Assembly: GCF_005502935.1 (NCBI RefSeq)
Contig: NZ_SCMP01000017.1
Coordinates: 21,577 to 85,576, forward strand
Direction: 5' to 3'
From: Pseudomonas sp. 2FG
GTDB taxonomy: Bacteria > Pseudomonadota > Gammaproteobacteria > Pseudomonadales > Pseudomonadaceae
DNA: 64,000 bases
The notes under the pieces are model-generated. The model was not told the DNA's origin. It ran no database searches and worked only from the letters and a program-made list of their open reading frames with translations. The translations under genes and the position numbers were made by a program. How positions within the stretch are numbered: the first letter of the stretch is position 1; the number at the start of each line of letters is the position of its first letter. Below, one piece after another: positions 24,397 through 32,545 of this stretch.

Positions 24397-27300
24397 TCGC
24401 AGCCCTGATCCGCTGGTCGGTGGCCAACCGTTTCCTGGTGCTGCTGGCCACCCTGTTCGTCACGGCCTGGGGTGTCTGGTCGGTGCAGAGCACGCCTATC
24501 GATGCACTGCCGGACCTCTCCGACGTGCAGGTGATCATCCGCACCCCCTATCCGGGCCAGGCGCCGCAGATAGTCGAAAACCAGGTTACCTATCCGCTGG
24601 CCACCACCATGCTCTCGGTGCCGGGGGCGAAGACGGTGCGCGGCTTCTCCTTCTTCGGCGACAGCTTCGTCTATGTGCTGTTCGAGGACGGTACCGACCT
24701 CTACTGGGCGCGCTCGCGGGTGCTGGAATACCTGAGCCAAGTGCAGAGCCGCCTGCCGGCCGGCGCCAAGCCGGCCCTGGGGCCGGATGCCACCGGCGTG
24801 GGCTGGATCTACCAGTACGCCCTGGTGGACCGCAGCGGCGGGCACGACCTGGCGCAGCTGCGCGCGCTGCAGGACTGGTTTCTCAAGTTCGAGCTGAAGA
24901 CCCTGGCGAATGTCGCGGAAGTGGCCACCGTCGGCGGCATGGTCAAGCAGTACCAGGTGGTCCTCGATCCGCTCAGGCTGGCCAGCCTGGGCATCACCCA
25001 GGCCGAGGTGGTCGAAGCCATAGGGCGGGCCAACCAGGAAACCGGTGGCGCCGTGCTGGAGCTGGCCGAGGCCGAGTTCATGGTGCGCGCTTCCGGCTAC
25101 CTGAAGACGCTGAATGACTTCCGCGCAATTCCCCTCAAGCTCGGTGCCGGCGGCGTGCCGGTGACCCTCGGCGACGTGGCGACCATCCAACTGGGGCCGG
25201 AGATGCGCCGCGGCATTACCGAACTCGACGGCGAAGGCGAGACGGTCGGCGGGGTGGTGATTCTGCGCAGCGGCAAGAACGCCCGCGAGACCATCGCCGC
25301 GGTCAAGGCCAAGCTCGACGAACTGAAGCGCAGCCTGCCGGCCGGGGTGGAAATCGTCACCACCTACGACCGCAGCAAGCTGATCGACCGCGCCGTGGAA
25401 AACCTCAGCCACAAGCTGTTCGAGGAATTCATCGTGGTCGCCTTGGTCTGTGCGGTCTTCCTCTGGCACCTGCGATCCTCGCTCGTCGCGATCATCTCGC
25501 TGCCGATTGGCATCCTCATCGCGTTCATCGTCATGCGTTACCAAGGGATCAACGCCAACATCATGTCCCTCGGCGGGATCGCCATCGCCATCGGCGCCAT
25601 GGTCGACGCCGCCGTGGTGATGATCGAGAACGCCCACAAGAAGGTCGAGGCCTGGCACGCGGCCCATCCAGGGGAAGAGTTGCAGGGCGAGCATCACTGG
25701 CAGGTGATGACCGAAGCCGCGGCCGAGGTCGGTCCGGCGCTGTTCTTCTGCCTCTTGATCATCACCCTGTCGTTCATCCCGGTGTTCACCCTTGAAGCCC
25801 AGGAGGGCCGCCTGTTCGGTCCGCTGGCCTTCACCAAGACCTATGCCATGGCGGCGGCGGCCGGGCTGTCGGTGACCCTGGTGCCGGTGCTGATGGGCTA
25901 CTGGATTCGCGGACGGATTCCCAATGAAGCACAGAACCCGCTGAACCGTTGGTTGATCAGGCTCTATCAACCAGCCCTCGACGCGGTGCTGCGCCGGCCC
26001 AAGGTCACCCTGCTGGCCGCGGTGCTAGTTTTTCTCAGCGCGCTGTGGCCGATCTCCCAGTTGGGCGGCGAATTCCTGCCGCCGCTGGATGAGGGCGACC
26101 TGCTCTACATGCCCTCGGCCCTGCCCGGGCTGTCGGCGCAGAAGGCCGCACAACTGCTGCAGCTGACCGACCGGCTGATCAAGACGGTACCGGAAGTCGA
26201 GCACGTGTTCGGCAAAGCCGGACGCGCCGAAACCGCCACCGACCCGGCGCCGCTGGAGATGTTCGAAACCACCATCCAGTTCAAACCCCGCGAGCAATGG
26301 CGACCCGGCTTGACCCAGGAGCAGTTGGTGGAGGAACTGGATCGGGTGGTCAAGGTGCCGGGGTTGACCAATATCTGGATTCCGCCGATCCGTAACCGCA
26401 TCGATATGCTCGCCACCGGGATCAAGAGCCCGATCGGGGTGAAGGTCGCCGGCACCAACCTGATGGAGATCGACCAGATCACCCAGGCAGTCGAGCGCGC
26501 GGCCAAGACCGTTTCTGGCGTCAGTTCGGCCCTGGCCGAGCGTCTTACTGGCGGGCGCTATATCGATGTAGACATCGACCGGCAGGCCGCCGCGCGTTAC
26601 GGGCTCAATATCGCCGATGTGCAGTCGATTGTGGCCAGCGCCATCGGTGGTGAAAACGTCGGGGAGACCATCGAAGGGCTGGCGCGCTTCCCGATCAACG
26701 TGCGCTATCCCCGTGAGTGGCGCGACTCGCTCGGCGCCCTGGAGCAACTGCCGATCTACACCTCGCAGGGGAGCCAGATCACCCTGGGCACTGTGGCGAA
26801 GATCAAGGTCAGCGATGGGCCGCCGATGTTGAAAAGCGAGAACGCCCGGCCTTCCGGCTGGGTGTATATCGATGTGCGTGGCCGGGATATCGCCTCGGTG
26901 GTGGCCGACCTGCGCCGGGTCGTCGGCGAGCAGGTCAAGCTGCAGCCGGGAATGAGCCTGAGCTATTCGGGGCAGTTCGAGTTTCTCGAGCGGGCCAATG
27001 CCCGCCTCAAGCTGGTGGTGCCGGCCACCCTGCTGATCATCTTCGTGCTGCTCTACCTGTGCTTCGCCCGCTTCGACGAGGCCTGTTTGATCATGGCCAC
27101 CCTGCCGTTCGCCCTCACCGGTGGGGTGTGGTTCCTCTACCTGCTGGGCTTCAACCTGTCGGTGGCCACCGGAGTCGGTTTCATCGCCCTGGCCGGGGTG
27201 GCGGCCGAGTTCGGCGTGATCATGCTGCTCTACCTGAAGAACGCCTGGGCCGAACGTGAAGACAGCGGCGACAGCACCGAGCGTGGACTGGTGGCCGCGA

Positions 27301-27551
27301 TTCGCGAAGGCGCCGTGCAGCGCGTGCGGCCCAAGGCCATGACGGTGGCGGTGATCATCGCCGGCCTGCTACCCATCCTCTGGGGCAGCGGCACCGGCAG
27401 CGAGGTGATGAGCCGGATCGCCGCACCGATGGTCGGTGGCATGGTCACCGCGCCCCTGCTGTCGCTGTTCGTCATTCCCGCGGCCTATCGCTTGATGCGC
27501 CGTCGGCACCTCCCCGCTGCATCCACCAACCGCCAAGGAAAAACCGTATGA
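24393..27551 (+). CDS. cusA: CusA-type HME-RND copper/silver efflux pump
   Basis: 1052 residues with 12 membrane segments and two large periplasmic loops. The three Met residues known to bind Cu(I)/Ag(I) in E. coli CusA have counterparts in DLLYMPSALPG, APLEMFETTIQFKP and NRIDMLATGIKSPIG. IAIAIGAMVDAAVVMIENAHK in TM4 carries the proton-relay acidic residue. It expels Cu(I)/Ag(I) from the periplasm and inner-membrane face to the outside using proton motive force. Translationally coupled on both sides. Confidence 0.95.
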   Translation: MIAALIRWSVANRFLVLLATLFVTAWGVWSVQSTPIDALPDLSDVQVIIRTPYPGQAPQIVENQVTYPLATTMLSVPGAKTVRGFSFFGDSFVYVLFEDGTDLYWARSRVLEYLSQVQSRLPAGAKPALGPDATGVGWIYQYALVDRSGGHDLAQLRALQDWFLKFELKTLANVAEVATVGGMVKQYQVVLDPLRLASLGITQAEVVEAIGRANQETGGAVLELAEAEFMVRASGYLKTLNDFRAIPLKLGAGGVPVTLGDVATIQLGPEMRRGITELDGEGETVGGVVILRSGKNARETIAAVKAKLDELKRSLPAGVEIVTTYDRSKLIDRAVENLSHKLFEEFIVVALVCAVFLWHLRSSLVAIISLPIGILIAFIVMRYQGINANIMSLGGIAIAIGAMVDAAVVMIENAHKKVEAWHAAHPGEELQGEHHWQVMTEAAAEVGPALFFCLLIITLSFIPVFTLEAQEGRLFGPLAFTKTYAMAAAAGLSVTLVPVLMGYWIRGRIPNEAQNPLNRWLIRLYQPALDAVLRRPKVTLLAAVLVFLSALWPISQLGGEFLPPLDEGDLLYMPSALPGLSAQKAAQLLQLTDRLIKTVPEVEHVFGKAGRAETATDPAPLEMFETTIQFKPREQWRPGLTQEQLVEELDRVVKVPGLTNIWIPPIRNRIDMLATGIKSPIGVKVAGTNLMEIDQITQAVERAAKTVSGVSSALAERLTGGRYIDVDIDRQAAARYGLNIADVQSIVASAIGGENVGETIEGLARFPINVRYPREWRDSLGALEQLPIYTSQGSQITLGTVAKIKVSDGPPMLKSENARPSGWVYIDVRGRDIASVVADLRRVVGEQVKLQPGMSLSYSGQFEFLERANARLKLVVPATLLIIFVLLYLCFARFDEACLIMATLPFALTGGVWFLYLLGFNLSVATGVGFIALAGVAAEFGVIMLLYLKNAWAEREDSGDSTERGLVAAIREGAVQRVRPKAMTVAVIIAGLLPILWGSGTGSEVMSRIAAPMVGGMVTAPLLSLFVIPAAYRLMRRRHLPAASTNRQGKTV

Positions 27552-27766
27552 GGAAAACCCTGGTCGCCGCTGCCAGTGCAGTCGTTGCACTATCTCTTCC
27601 CGTCCAGGCCGAGGACATGCCGGGTATGAAGATGGACGGCATGCCCATGGTCTTCACAACAACGGCGGAGCATCTGGAGGGACTGAAGATGGGAGATCGA
27701 GTGGCGTTCGGGTTTCGTGCCGAGGGCGTGAACGCCATGATCGCGTCCATTAAGGCAGTGAAGTAA
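27548..27766 (+). CDS. cusF: CusF-like periplasmic copper chaperone, internally shortened
   Basis: 72 residues: signal peptide ending VQA-EDMPG, Met-rich MPGMKMDGMPMVF, then TAEHLEGLKMGDRVAFGFRA and AMIASIKAVK, the C-terminal half of the CusF OB-fold. The strands that normally carry the Cu-binding His and the capping Trp (VVKxID...WPxMTM) are missing, so the protein is about 35 residues shorter than usual. The M-x-M pair seems kept as MPM. It overlaps cusA by four bases (ATGA). Copper binding may be altered or lost. Confidence 0.85.
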   Translation: MRKTLVAAASAVVALSLPVQAEDMPGMKMDGMPMVFTTTAEHLEGLKMGDRVAFGFRAEGVNAMIASIKAVK

Positions 27767-28057
27767 CAACGGCATGGATGGCGGGCTCGACGCTCACAAG
27801 CTGGTCTCGAGCCAACCATCTCGCAGTTCAGTGGCAGAGCTAACCGCTGGAGGCCCCGCGGCAATGGCTGTCCGCGAGATGAAGAGGTTACTCCTGGCTG
27901 GCTTCCCGCCCCCAACACTCCACCCCCTCAAGCCCGCAGCGTTCCTGATAAACTTGCTCCTTCAGGTCACACGCGTTCATTTCATACCCAGCACCAAACG
28001 ATTTCTACGCCGAAGCCTTTTCGCCCGGCCAAAACCGCTTCACAACAGACTGACCCA
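27767..28057. other. Gap between cus operon and dusA
   Basis: No gene with a recognisable product is visible in these 291 bases. The gap separates the metal-resistance block from core genes. I see no integrase gene, tRNA or clear direct repeat here. Confidence 0.5.
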
Positions 28058-29059
28058 ATGCCCCTAAATACCGCGCCAACCACACACCCCGAGCCCTCCC
28101 GCCGCTTCTCCGTGGCGCCGATGATGGATTGGACCGATCGGCATTGCCGGTTCTTCCTGCGCCTGCTGTCGCGGCATGCCCTGCTGTACACCGAGATGGT
28201 CACGACGGGCGCCTTGCTGCGCGGTGATCACGAGCGTTTTCTGCGCCATACCGAAGCCGAGTACCCGCTAGCCCTGCAGCTCGGTGGCAGTGTGCCGGCC
28301 GAGTTGGCGGCCTGTGCGCGGCTGGCCGAGGAAGCGGGTTATGACGAGGTCAACCTGAATGTCGGCTGCCCGAGCGATAGGGTGCAGAACAATATGATCG
28401 GCGCCTGCTTGATGGCCCATCCGGGGCTGGTAGCCGATTGTGTGAAAGCCATGCGCAATGCGGTCTCGACCCCGGTAACGGTCAAGCACCGGATCGGCAT
28501 CGACGGCCGTGATAGCTACGCCGAACTCTGCGACTTCGTCGGCCAGGTGCGTGAGGCGGGCTGCCGGAGTTTTACCGTGCATGCCCGAATTGCCATCCTC
28601 GCCGGCCTGTCACCGAAGGAAAACCGTGAGGTTCCACCGCTGCGTTACGACGTGGCGGCGCAGCTCAAGCAGGACTTCCCGGACCTGGAGATCATTCTCA
28701 ACGGCGGCATCAAGACCCTCGAGGAATGCCAGGAGCACCTGCAGACGTTCGACGGGGTGATGCTCGGCCGCGAGGCTTATCACAACCCTTATCTGCTGGC
28801 CGAGGTCGATCAACGACTGTTCGGCAGTACGGCCCCGGTCGTCAGCCGGGTTGGCGCGCTAGAGCTGCTGCGGCCGTATATCGAAGAGCATCTGGCCGAC
28901 GCTGGCGCCATGCACCATATCACCCGGCATGTGCTGGGTCTGGGTCAGGGCTTTCCGGGAGCGCGACGTTTCCGGCAGTTGCTGTCCGTCGACATTCATA
29001 AAGCGGCCAACCCACTGGCACTGCTCGACCAGGCAGCCGATTTGCTCAGGGGCCGCTAG
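28058..29059 (+). CDS. dusA: DusA tRNA-dihydrouridine(20/20a) synthase
   Basis: 333 residues. The FMN-binding TIM barrel shows FSVAPMMDWTDRHCRFFLRL, LQLGGS, NLNVGCPSDRVQNNMIGACL with the catalytic Cys near residue 107, TVKHRIGID, FTVHARIA, IILNGGI and GVMLGREAYHNP. The enzyme reduces uridine 20/20a in tRNA D-loops with NADPH. This is a housekeeping gene, and dusA is also a known integration site for genomic islands and prophages, though no integrase is visible nearby. It is convergent with mexS, 17 bases apart. Confidence 0.96.
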   Translation: MPLNTAPTTHPEPSRRFSVAPMMDWTDRHCRFFLRLLSRHALLYTEMVTTGALLRGDHERFLRHTEAEYPLALQLGGSVPAELAACARLAEEAGYDEVNLNVGCPSDRVQNNMIGACLMAHPGLVADCVKAMRNAVSTPVTVKHRIGIDGRDSYAELCDFVGQVREAGCRSFTVHARIAILAGLSPKENREVPPLRYDVAAQLKQDFPDLEIILNGGIKTLEECQEHLQTFDGVMLGREAYHNPYLLAEVDQRLFGSTAPVVSRVGALELLRPYIEEHLADAGAMHHITRHVLGLGQGFPGARRFRQLLSVDIHKAANPLALLDQAADLLRGR

Positions 29060-29076
29060 CCGACAGCAGCTGGGTT

Positions 29077-30096
29077 TTACTCGGCGACTTGCAGCACCAC
29101 CCGCCCATGTTTCGGGCAGCCTTCCATATAGCGATGGGCCTCGACGAACTCAGTGAAGGGGAACACCCGCTCGATCCGTGGCAGCAGCACGCGATCACGG
29201 GTCAGCTGGTTCAATGCGTTCAGGGCGCGCTCCAGCGCCGGCTGATCCTGGGGAATGCCCAGCTCCGGCTTACCGGTGAAGTTACCCAGGCAGTGGACGA
29301 AGAACTGGATGTTCTTCTGGAACGCCGCACAGGCCGGGAAGGGCGTCTGATTACCACCCTGCAGACCGTAGAGCACCAGCCGCCCACGCGGCGCCAGCAC
29401 ATCGCCGAGCAGGCACATCTGCGGGCCACCCAGGCCGTCCAGGACCACGTCGACGCCACGCCCATCGGTGTACTTGCCGATTTGCGTCACCAGGTCCTGC
29501 TCTTCGGTGACTATGACTTTCTCGGCGCCGAGGGCCAGCAGTTGCTCACGATCCTCCGGGTCTTTGCTCGCCGCGATGATCCGCGCGCCCAGGGCCTTGC
29601 CCAACTGCACGAAGGCCGGCCCGGCACAGTGCGCGGCGTCCGTCACCAGCACGGTTTGCCCGGCTTTAATGTTGGCCAGATCGACGTAGGCGAAATAGGC
29701 GATCAGCAGCGGCGTGTAATGCCCGCTGGCTTCAATCGGGGTCAACAGTTCCGGATAGCGGGTCAATGAGCTGCGCGGCAACAGCACCTCATCGCCATAG
29801 CCCGGGTATTGATTGGGGCTGTGGGCCGGGAAGCTGGCCACCTTGTCACCCACGGCCAGGTCATCCACACCCGCGCCGAGCGCCAGGACTACGCCGGCCA
29901 ACTCTTGCCCCAGCCCAGCCGGCAAATGCGCCTGGGAGGGCGCCAGGTTCTGCCGCCACAACACGTCGTACCAGCTGACGCTGATAGCCTCGACACGCAG
30001 CAACACCTCACCCGCCGCGGGTTGTGCGGTGGGTTGTTGTTCCAGCTTGAGCACTTCGGCCGGGCCGAACTGATGGAAACGAATCACGCGGGACAT
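29077..30096 (-). CDS. mexS: MexS-like zinc-independent quinone oxidoreductase
   Basis: 339 residues of the medium-chain dehydrogenase family: MSRVIRFHQFGPAEVLKLEQ, PAGLGQELAGVVLALGAGVDDLAVGDKV, a Rossmann region (VLVTDAAHCAGPAFVQLGKALGARIIAASK) and VDVVLDGLGGPQM. The zinc-ligand set of alcohol dehydrogenases is absent. Divergent from the LysR gene and beside mexEF-oprN, it matches MexS of P. aeruginosa in length and position. Loss of MexS there raises MexT-driven pump expression, probably through accumulated reactive metabolites. Confidence 0.9.
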   Translation of the reverse strand: MSRVIRFHQFGPAEVLKLEQQPTAQPAAGEVLLRVEAISVSWYDVLWRQNLAPSQAHLPAGLGQELAGVVLALGAGVDDLAVGDKVASFPAHSPNQYPGYGDEVLLPRSSLTRYPELLTPIEASGHYTPLLIAYFAYVDLANIKAGQTVLVTDAAHCAGPAFVQLGKALGARIIAASKDPEDREQLLALGAEKVIVTEEQDLVTQIGKYTDGRGVDVVLDGLGGPQMCLLGDVLAPRGRLVLYGLQGGNQTPFPACAAFQKNIQFFVHCLGNFTGKPELGIPQDQPALERALNALNQLTRDRVLLPRIERVFPFTEFVEAHRYMEGCPKHGRVVLQVAE

Positions 30097-30165
30097 CGCT
30101 CACCTCGCATAGGGATCCCTATGACCTGGACTTTATCGGGGCTTCGCCGGCAAAACCACCCGCGG

Positions 30166-30175
30166 CTATCGATAG
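30166..30175. promoter_or_regulatory. Candidate MexT (LysR-type) binding palindrome
   Basis: CTATCGATAG is a perfect 10-base palindrome in the shared mexS/mexT upstream region. LysR-type regulators bind T-N11-A-like dyads in divergent regions such as this. Assignment is by position and symmetry only. Confidence 0.3.
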
Positions 30176-30262
30176 TCGACATAAATGCCAATGATGCGGC
30201 GACTTGACGCCAACGGCGCAGCCCTTCAGCCTCATGCGCAAGGGATTTTTGAGAGCCGTCGA

Positions 30263-31180
30263 ATGAATCGTAACGACCTGCGCCGCGTTGACCTGAACCT
30301 GCTGATCGTCTTCGAGACACTGATGCACGAGCGCAGTGTGACGCGGGCGGCGGAAAAACTGTTCCTCGGCCAGCCGGCGATCAGTGCCGCCCTGGCGCGG
30401 TTGCGCAGCCTGTTCGACGACCCGCTATTCGTCCGCACCGGCCGCAGCATGGAGCCGACCGCCCGCGCCCAGGAAATCTTCGGCCTGCTGTCACCGGCGC
30501 TGGACTCGATCTCCACCGCCGTCAGCCGCGCCTCGGAGTTCGACCCGGGCACCAGCACCGCAGTGTTTCGCATCGGCCTGTCGGACGATGTCGAGTTCGG
30601 CCTGCTGCCGCTGCTGCTGCGCCGTATCCGTGCCGAAGCACCAGGCGTGGTGCTGGTGGTACGTCGCGCCAACTACCTGCTGATGCCGAATTTGCTGGCC
30701 TCCGGGGAAATCTCCGTAGGCGTCAGTTACACCGAGGAACTCCCGGCCAATGCCAAGCGCAGGACCTTGCGCCGCAGCCAGCCCAAACTGCTGCGGGCGG
30801 ATTCCGCACCCGGGCGCCTGAGCCTCGACGACTACTGCGCCCGCCCGCACGTGCTGGTGTCGTTCGCGGGTGACCTGAATGGTTTTATCGATGAGGAGCT
30901 GGCGAAGATCGGCCGCTCACGCAAAGTGGTGCTGGCCGTACCGCAATTCAATGGCCTGGGCACGCTGCTGGCCGGCACCGATCTGGTCGCCATAGTGCCG
31001 GACTACACCGCCGCAGCCCTGACCGCCGCCGGCGGTGTGCGCGCCGAGGACACGCCCATGGAAAGCCCTTCGTTCGAATTATCCATGGCCTGGCGCGGCG
31101 CACAGGACAACGACCCCGCCGAACGCTGGCTGCGCTCACGCATCCAGATGTTCTTTGGCGACCCGGATAGCCTGCAATAG
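30263..31180 (+). CDS. mexT: MexT LysR-family activator of mexEF-oprN
   Basis: 305 residues. The N-terminal winged helix is LRRVDLNLLIVFETLMHERSVTRAAEKLFLGQPAISAALARLR, followed by the co-inducer domain (FRIGLSDDVEFGLLPLLLRRIR, PQFNGLGTLLAGTDLVAIVP). It lies between divergent mexS and co-directional mexE, as in P. aeruginosa. The frame is open upstream to 30185, but the ATG at 30263 is the one that starts the DNA-binding domain. The gene is intact here; in P. aeruginosa, lab strains often carry a disrupting insertion. Confidence 0.93.
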   Translation: MNRNDLRRVDLNLLIVFETLMHERSVTRAAEKLFLGQPAISAALARLRSLFDDPLFVRTGRSMEPTARAQEIFGLLSPALDSISTAVSRASEFDPGTSTAVFRIGLSDDVEFGLLPLLLRRIRAEAPGVVLVVRRANYLLMPNLLASGEISVGVSYTEELPANAKRRTLRRSQPKLLRADSAPGRLSLDDYCARPHVLVSFAGDLNGFIDEELAKIGRSRKVVLAVPQFNGLGTLLAGTDLVAIVPDYTAAALTAAGGVRAEDTPMESPSFELSMAWRGAQDNDPAERWLRSRIQMFFGDPDSLQ

Positions 31181-31300
31181 AGGCCTCCCGTGCTGAATCA
31201 TCATTCCCGCTGATAGTCATCTTTAGCTCGTTCGATTCGCCGTCCCGCCTGCCCCGCAGCACACTCCGCCCATTCAGAAAACCGATTGGCGGAGACACAC

Positions 31301-32533
31301 ATGGAACAGTCATTCAAGGCCTTGCGCGTGCCCCTGGCGGCACTTGCCCTGGTAGTGATCAGCGCGTGCGGCAAAGCCCCGGAAGCGACCAGTGCACTGC
31401 CCGCCGCCAAAGTCAGCGTGGCCCAGGTCCTGCAACAACCGATCAACGAGTGGGACGAGCTCACCGGCCGCCTCGAAGCGCCGCAAGCCGTGGATATCCG
31501 CCCACGCGTGTCCGGCTATATCGACCAGGTAGCCTTCACCGAAGGTTCGCTGGTGAACAAAGGCGACCTGCTGTTCCAGATCGATCCGCGCCCCTTCGAA
31601 GCCGAGGTACGTGGCCTCGAGGCTCAGCTGCAACAAGTACGCGCCAACCTTGGGCGCACCGAGAACGAGGCCCGCCGCGGCGAACGTCTACGCGCCAGCA
31701 ATGCCATCTCCGCCGAATTGGCCGATGCCCGTGCCAGTGCCGCCCTCGAAGCCCGCGCCGGAGTCGCCGCGATTCAGGCGAAGCTGGAAGCCGCACGGCT
31801 GAATCTGAGTTTCACTCGGGTCATTGCGCCTATCGATGGTCGCGTCAGCCGTGCCGAGATCACCGCCGGCAACCTGGTCAACGCCGGGCAGACCCTGCTC
31901 ACCAGCCTGGTATCGACCGATAGGGTCTACGCCTACTTCGATGCCGATGAGCGGGTCTTCCTCAAGTACAACGACCTCGCCCGCCAGGGCCAGCGCGGCC
32001 AGAGCAGCCCGGTCTACCTCGGCCTGAGCGATGAAGACGGCCACCCGCACCTCGGGCAGATGGACTTCGTCGACAACCAGGTCAACCCCAAGACCGGCAC
32101 CATCCGTGGTCGCGCCGTGTTCGACAACAGCGATGGCCGCTTTACCCCGGGGCTCTACGCCCGTCTGAAGCTGGTCGGCAGCGCGACCTATGCCGCCGTG
32201 CTGATCAACGATGAAGCCGTGGGTACCGACCTGGGCAAGAAGTTCGTGCTGGTCCTGGGTGCGGACAACCGCGTCAGTTATCGCAATGTCGAACTGGGTC
32301 CCAAGCTCGAAGGCCTGCGCATCGTCCGCAGCGGCCTGGCCAAGGATGAACGCATCGTGGTCAAGGGCCTACAGCGTACCCGTCCAGGCATGGCCGTGGA
32401 GCCGCAGGACATTCCGATGGCCAGCGCAGCGACAGTCGCCGCCCTGGCCGAACAACGCAAGGCCGTGGAAGCCGCCAACCCGCCACGGGTTGTGCAGAAG
32501 TCCGACGCCCACTCCTCTGATCCACGCGGCTAA
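31301..32533 (+). CDS. mexE: MexE RND periplasmic adaptor lipoprotein
   Basis: 410 residues. The signal has a lipobox (ALALVVISAC-GK), followed by the membrane fusion protein fold: DIRPRVSGYIDQVAFTEGSLV, GDLLFQIDPRPFEAEV, a coiled-coil hairpin, and FTRVIAPIDGRVSRAEITAGNLV. It couples MexF to OprN. GGAG lies before the ATG at 31301; a GTG-type start at 31286 is less likely. The 120 bases before it carry the promoter presumed to be activated by MexT. 12 bases separate it from mexF. Confidence 0.94.
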   Translation: MEQSFKALRVPLAALALVVISACGKAPEATSALPAAKVSVAQVLQQPINEWDELTGRLEAPQAVDIRPRVSGYIDQVAFTEGSLVNKGDLLFQIDPRPFEAEVRGLEAQLQQVRANLGRTENEARRGERLRASNAISAELADARASAALEARAGVAAIQAKLEAARLNLSFTRVIAPIDGRVSRAEITAGNLVNAGQTLLTSLVSTDRVYAYFDADERVFLKYNDLARQGQRGQSSPVYLGLSDEDGHPHLGQMDFVDNQVNPKTGTIRGRAVFDNSDGRFTPGLYARLKLVGSATYAAVLINDEAVGTDLGKKFVLVLGADNRVSYRNVELGPKLEGLRIVRSGLAKDERIVVKGLQRTRPGMAVEPQDIPMASAATVAALAEQRKAVEAANPPRVVQKSDAHSSDPRG

Positions 32534-32545
32534 GGGACGACTCCG

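Noticed and set aside
28058..28250. attB-type duplication of the dusA start
   Set aside because: I could not find a second copy of the dusA 5' sequence in the window.
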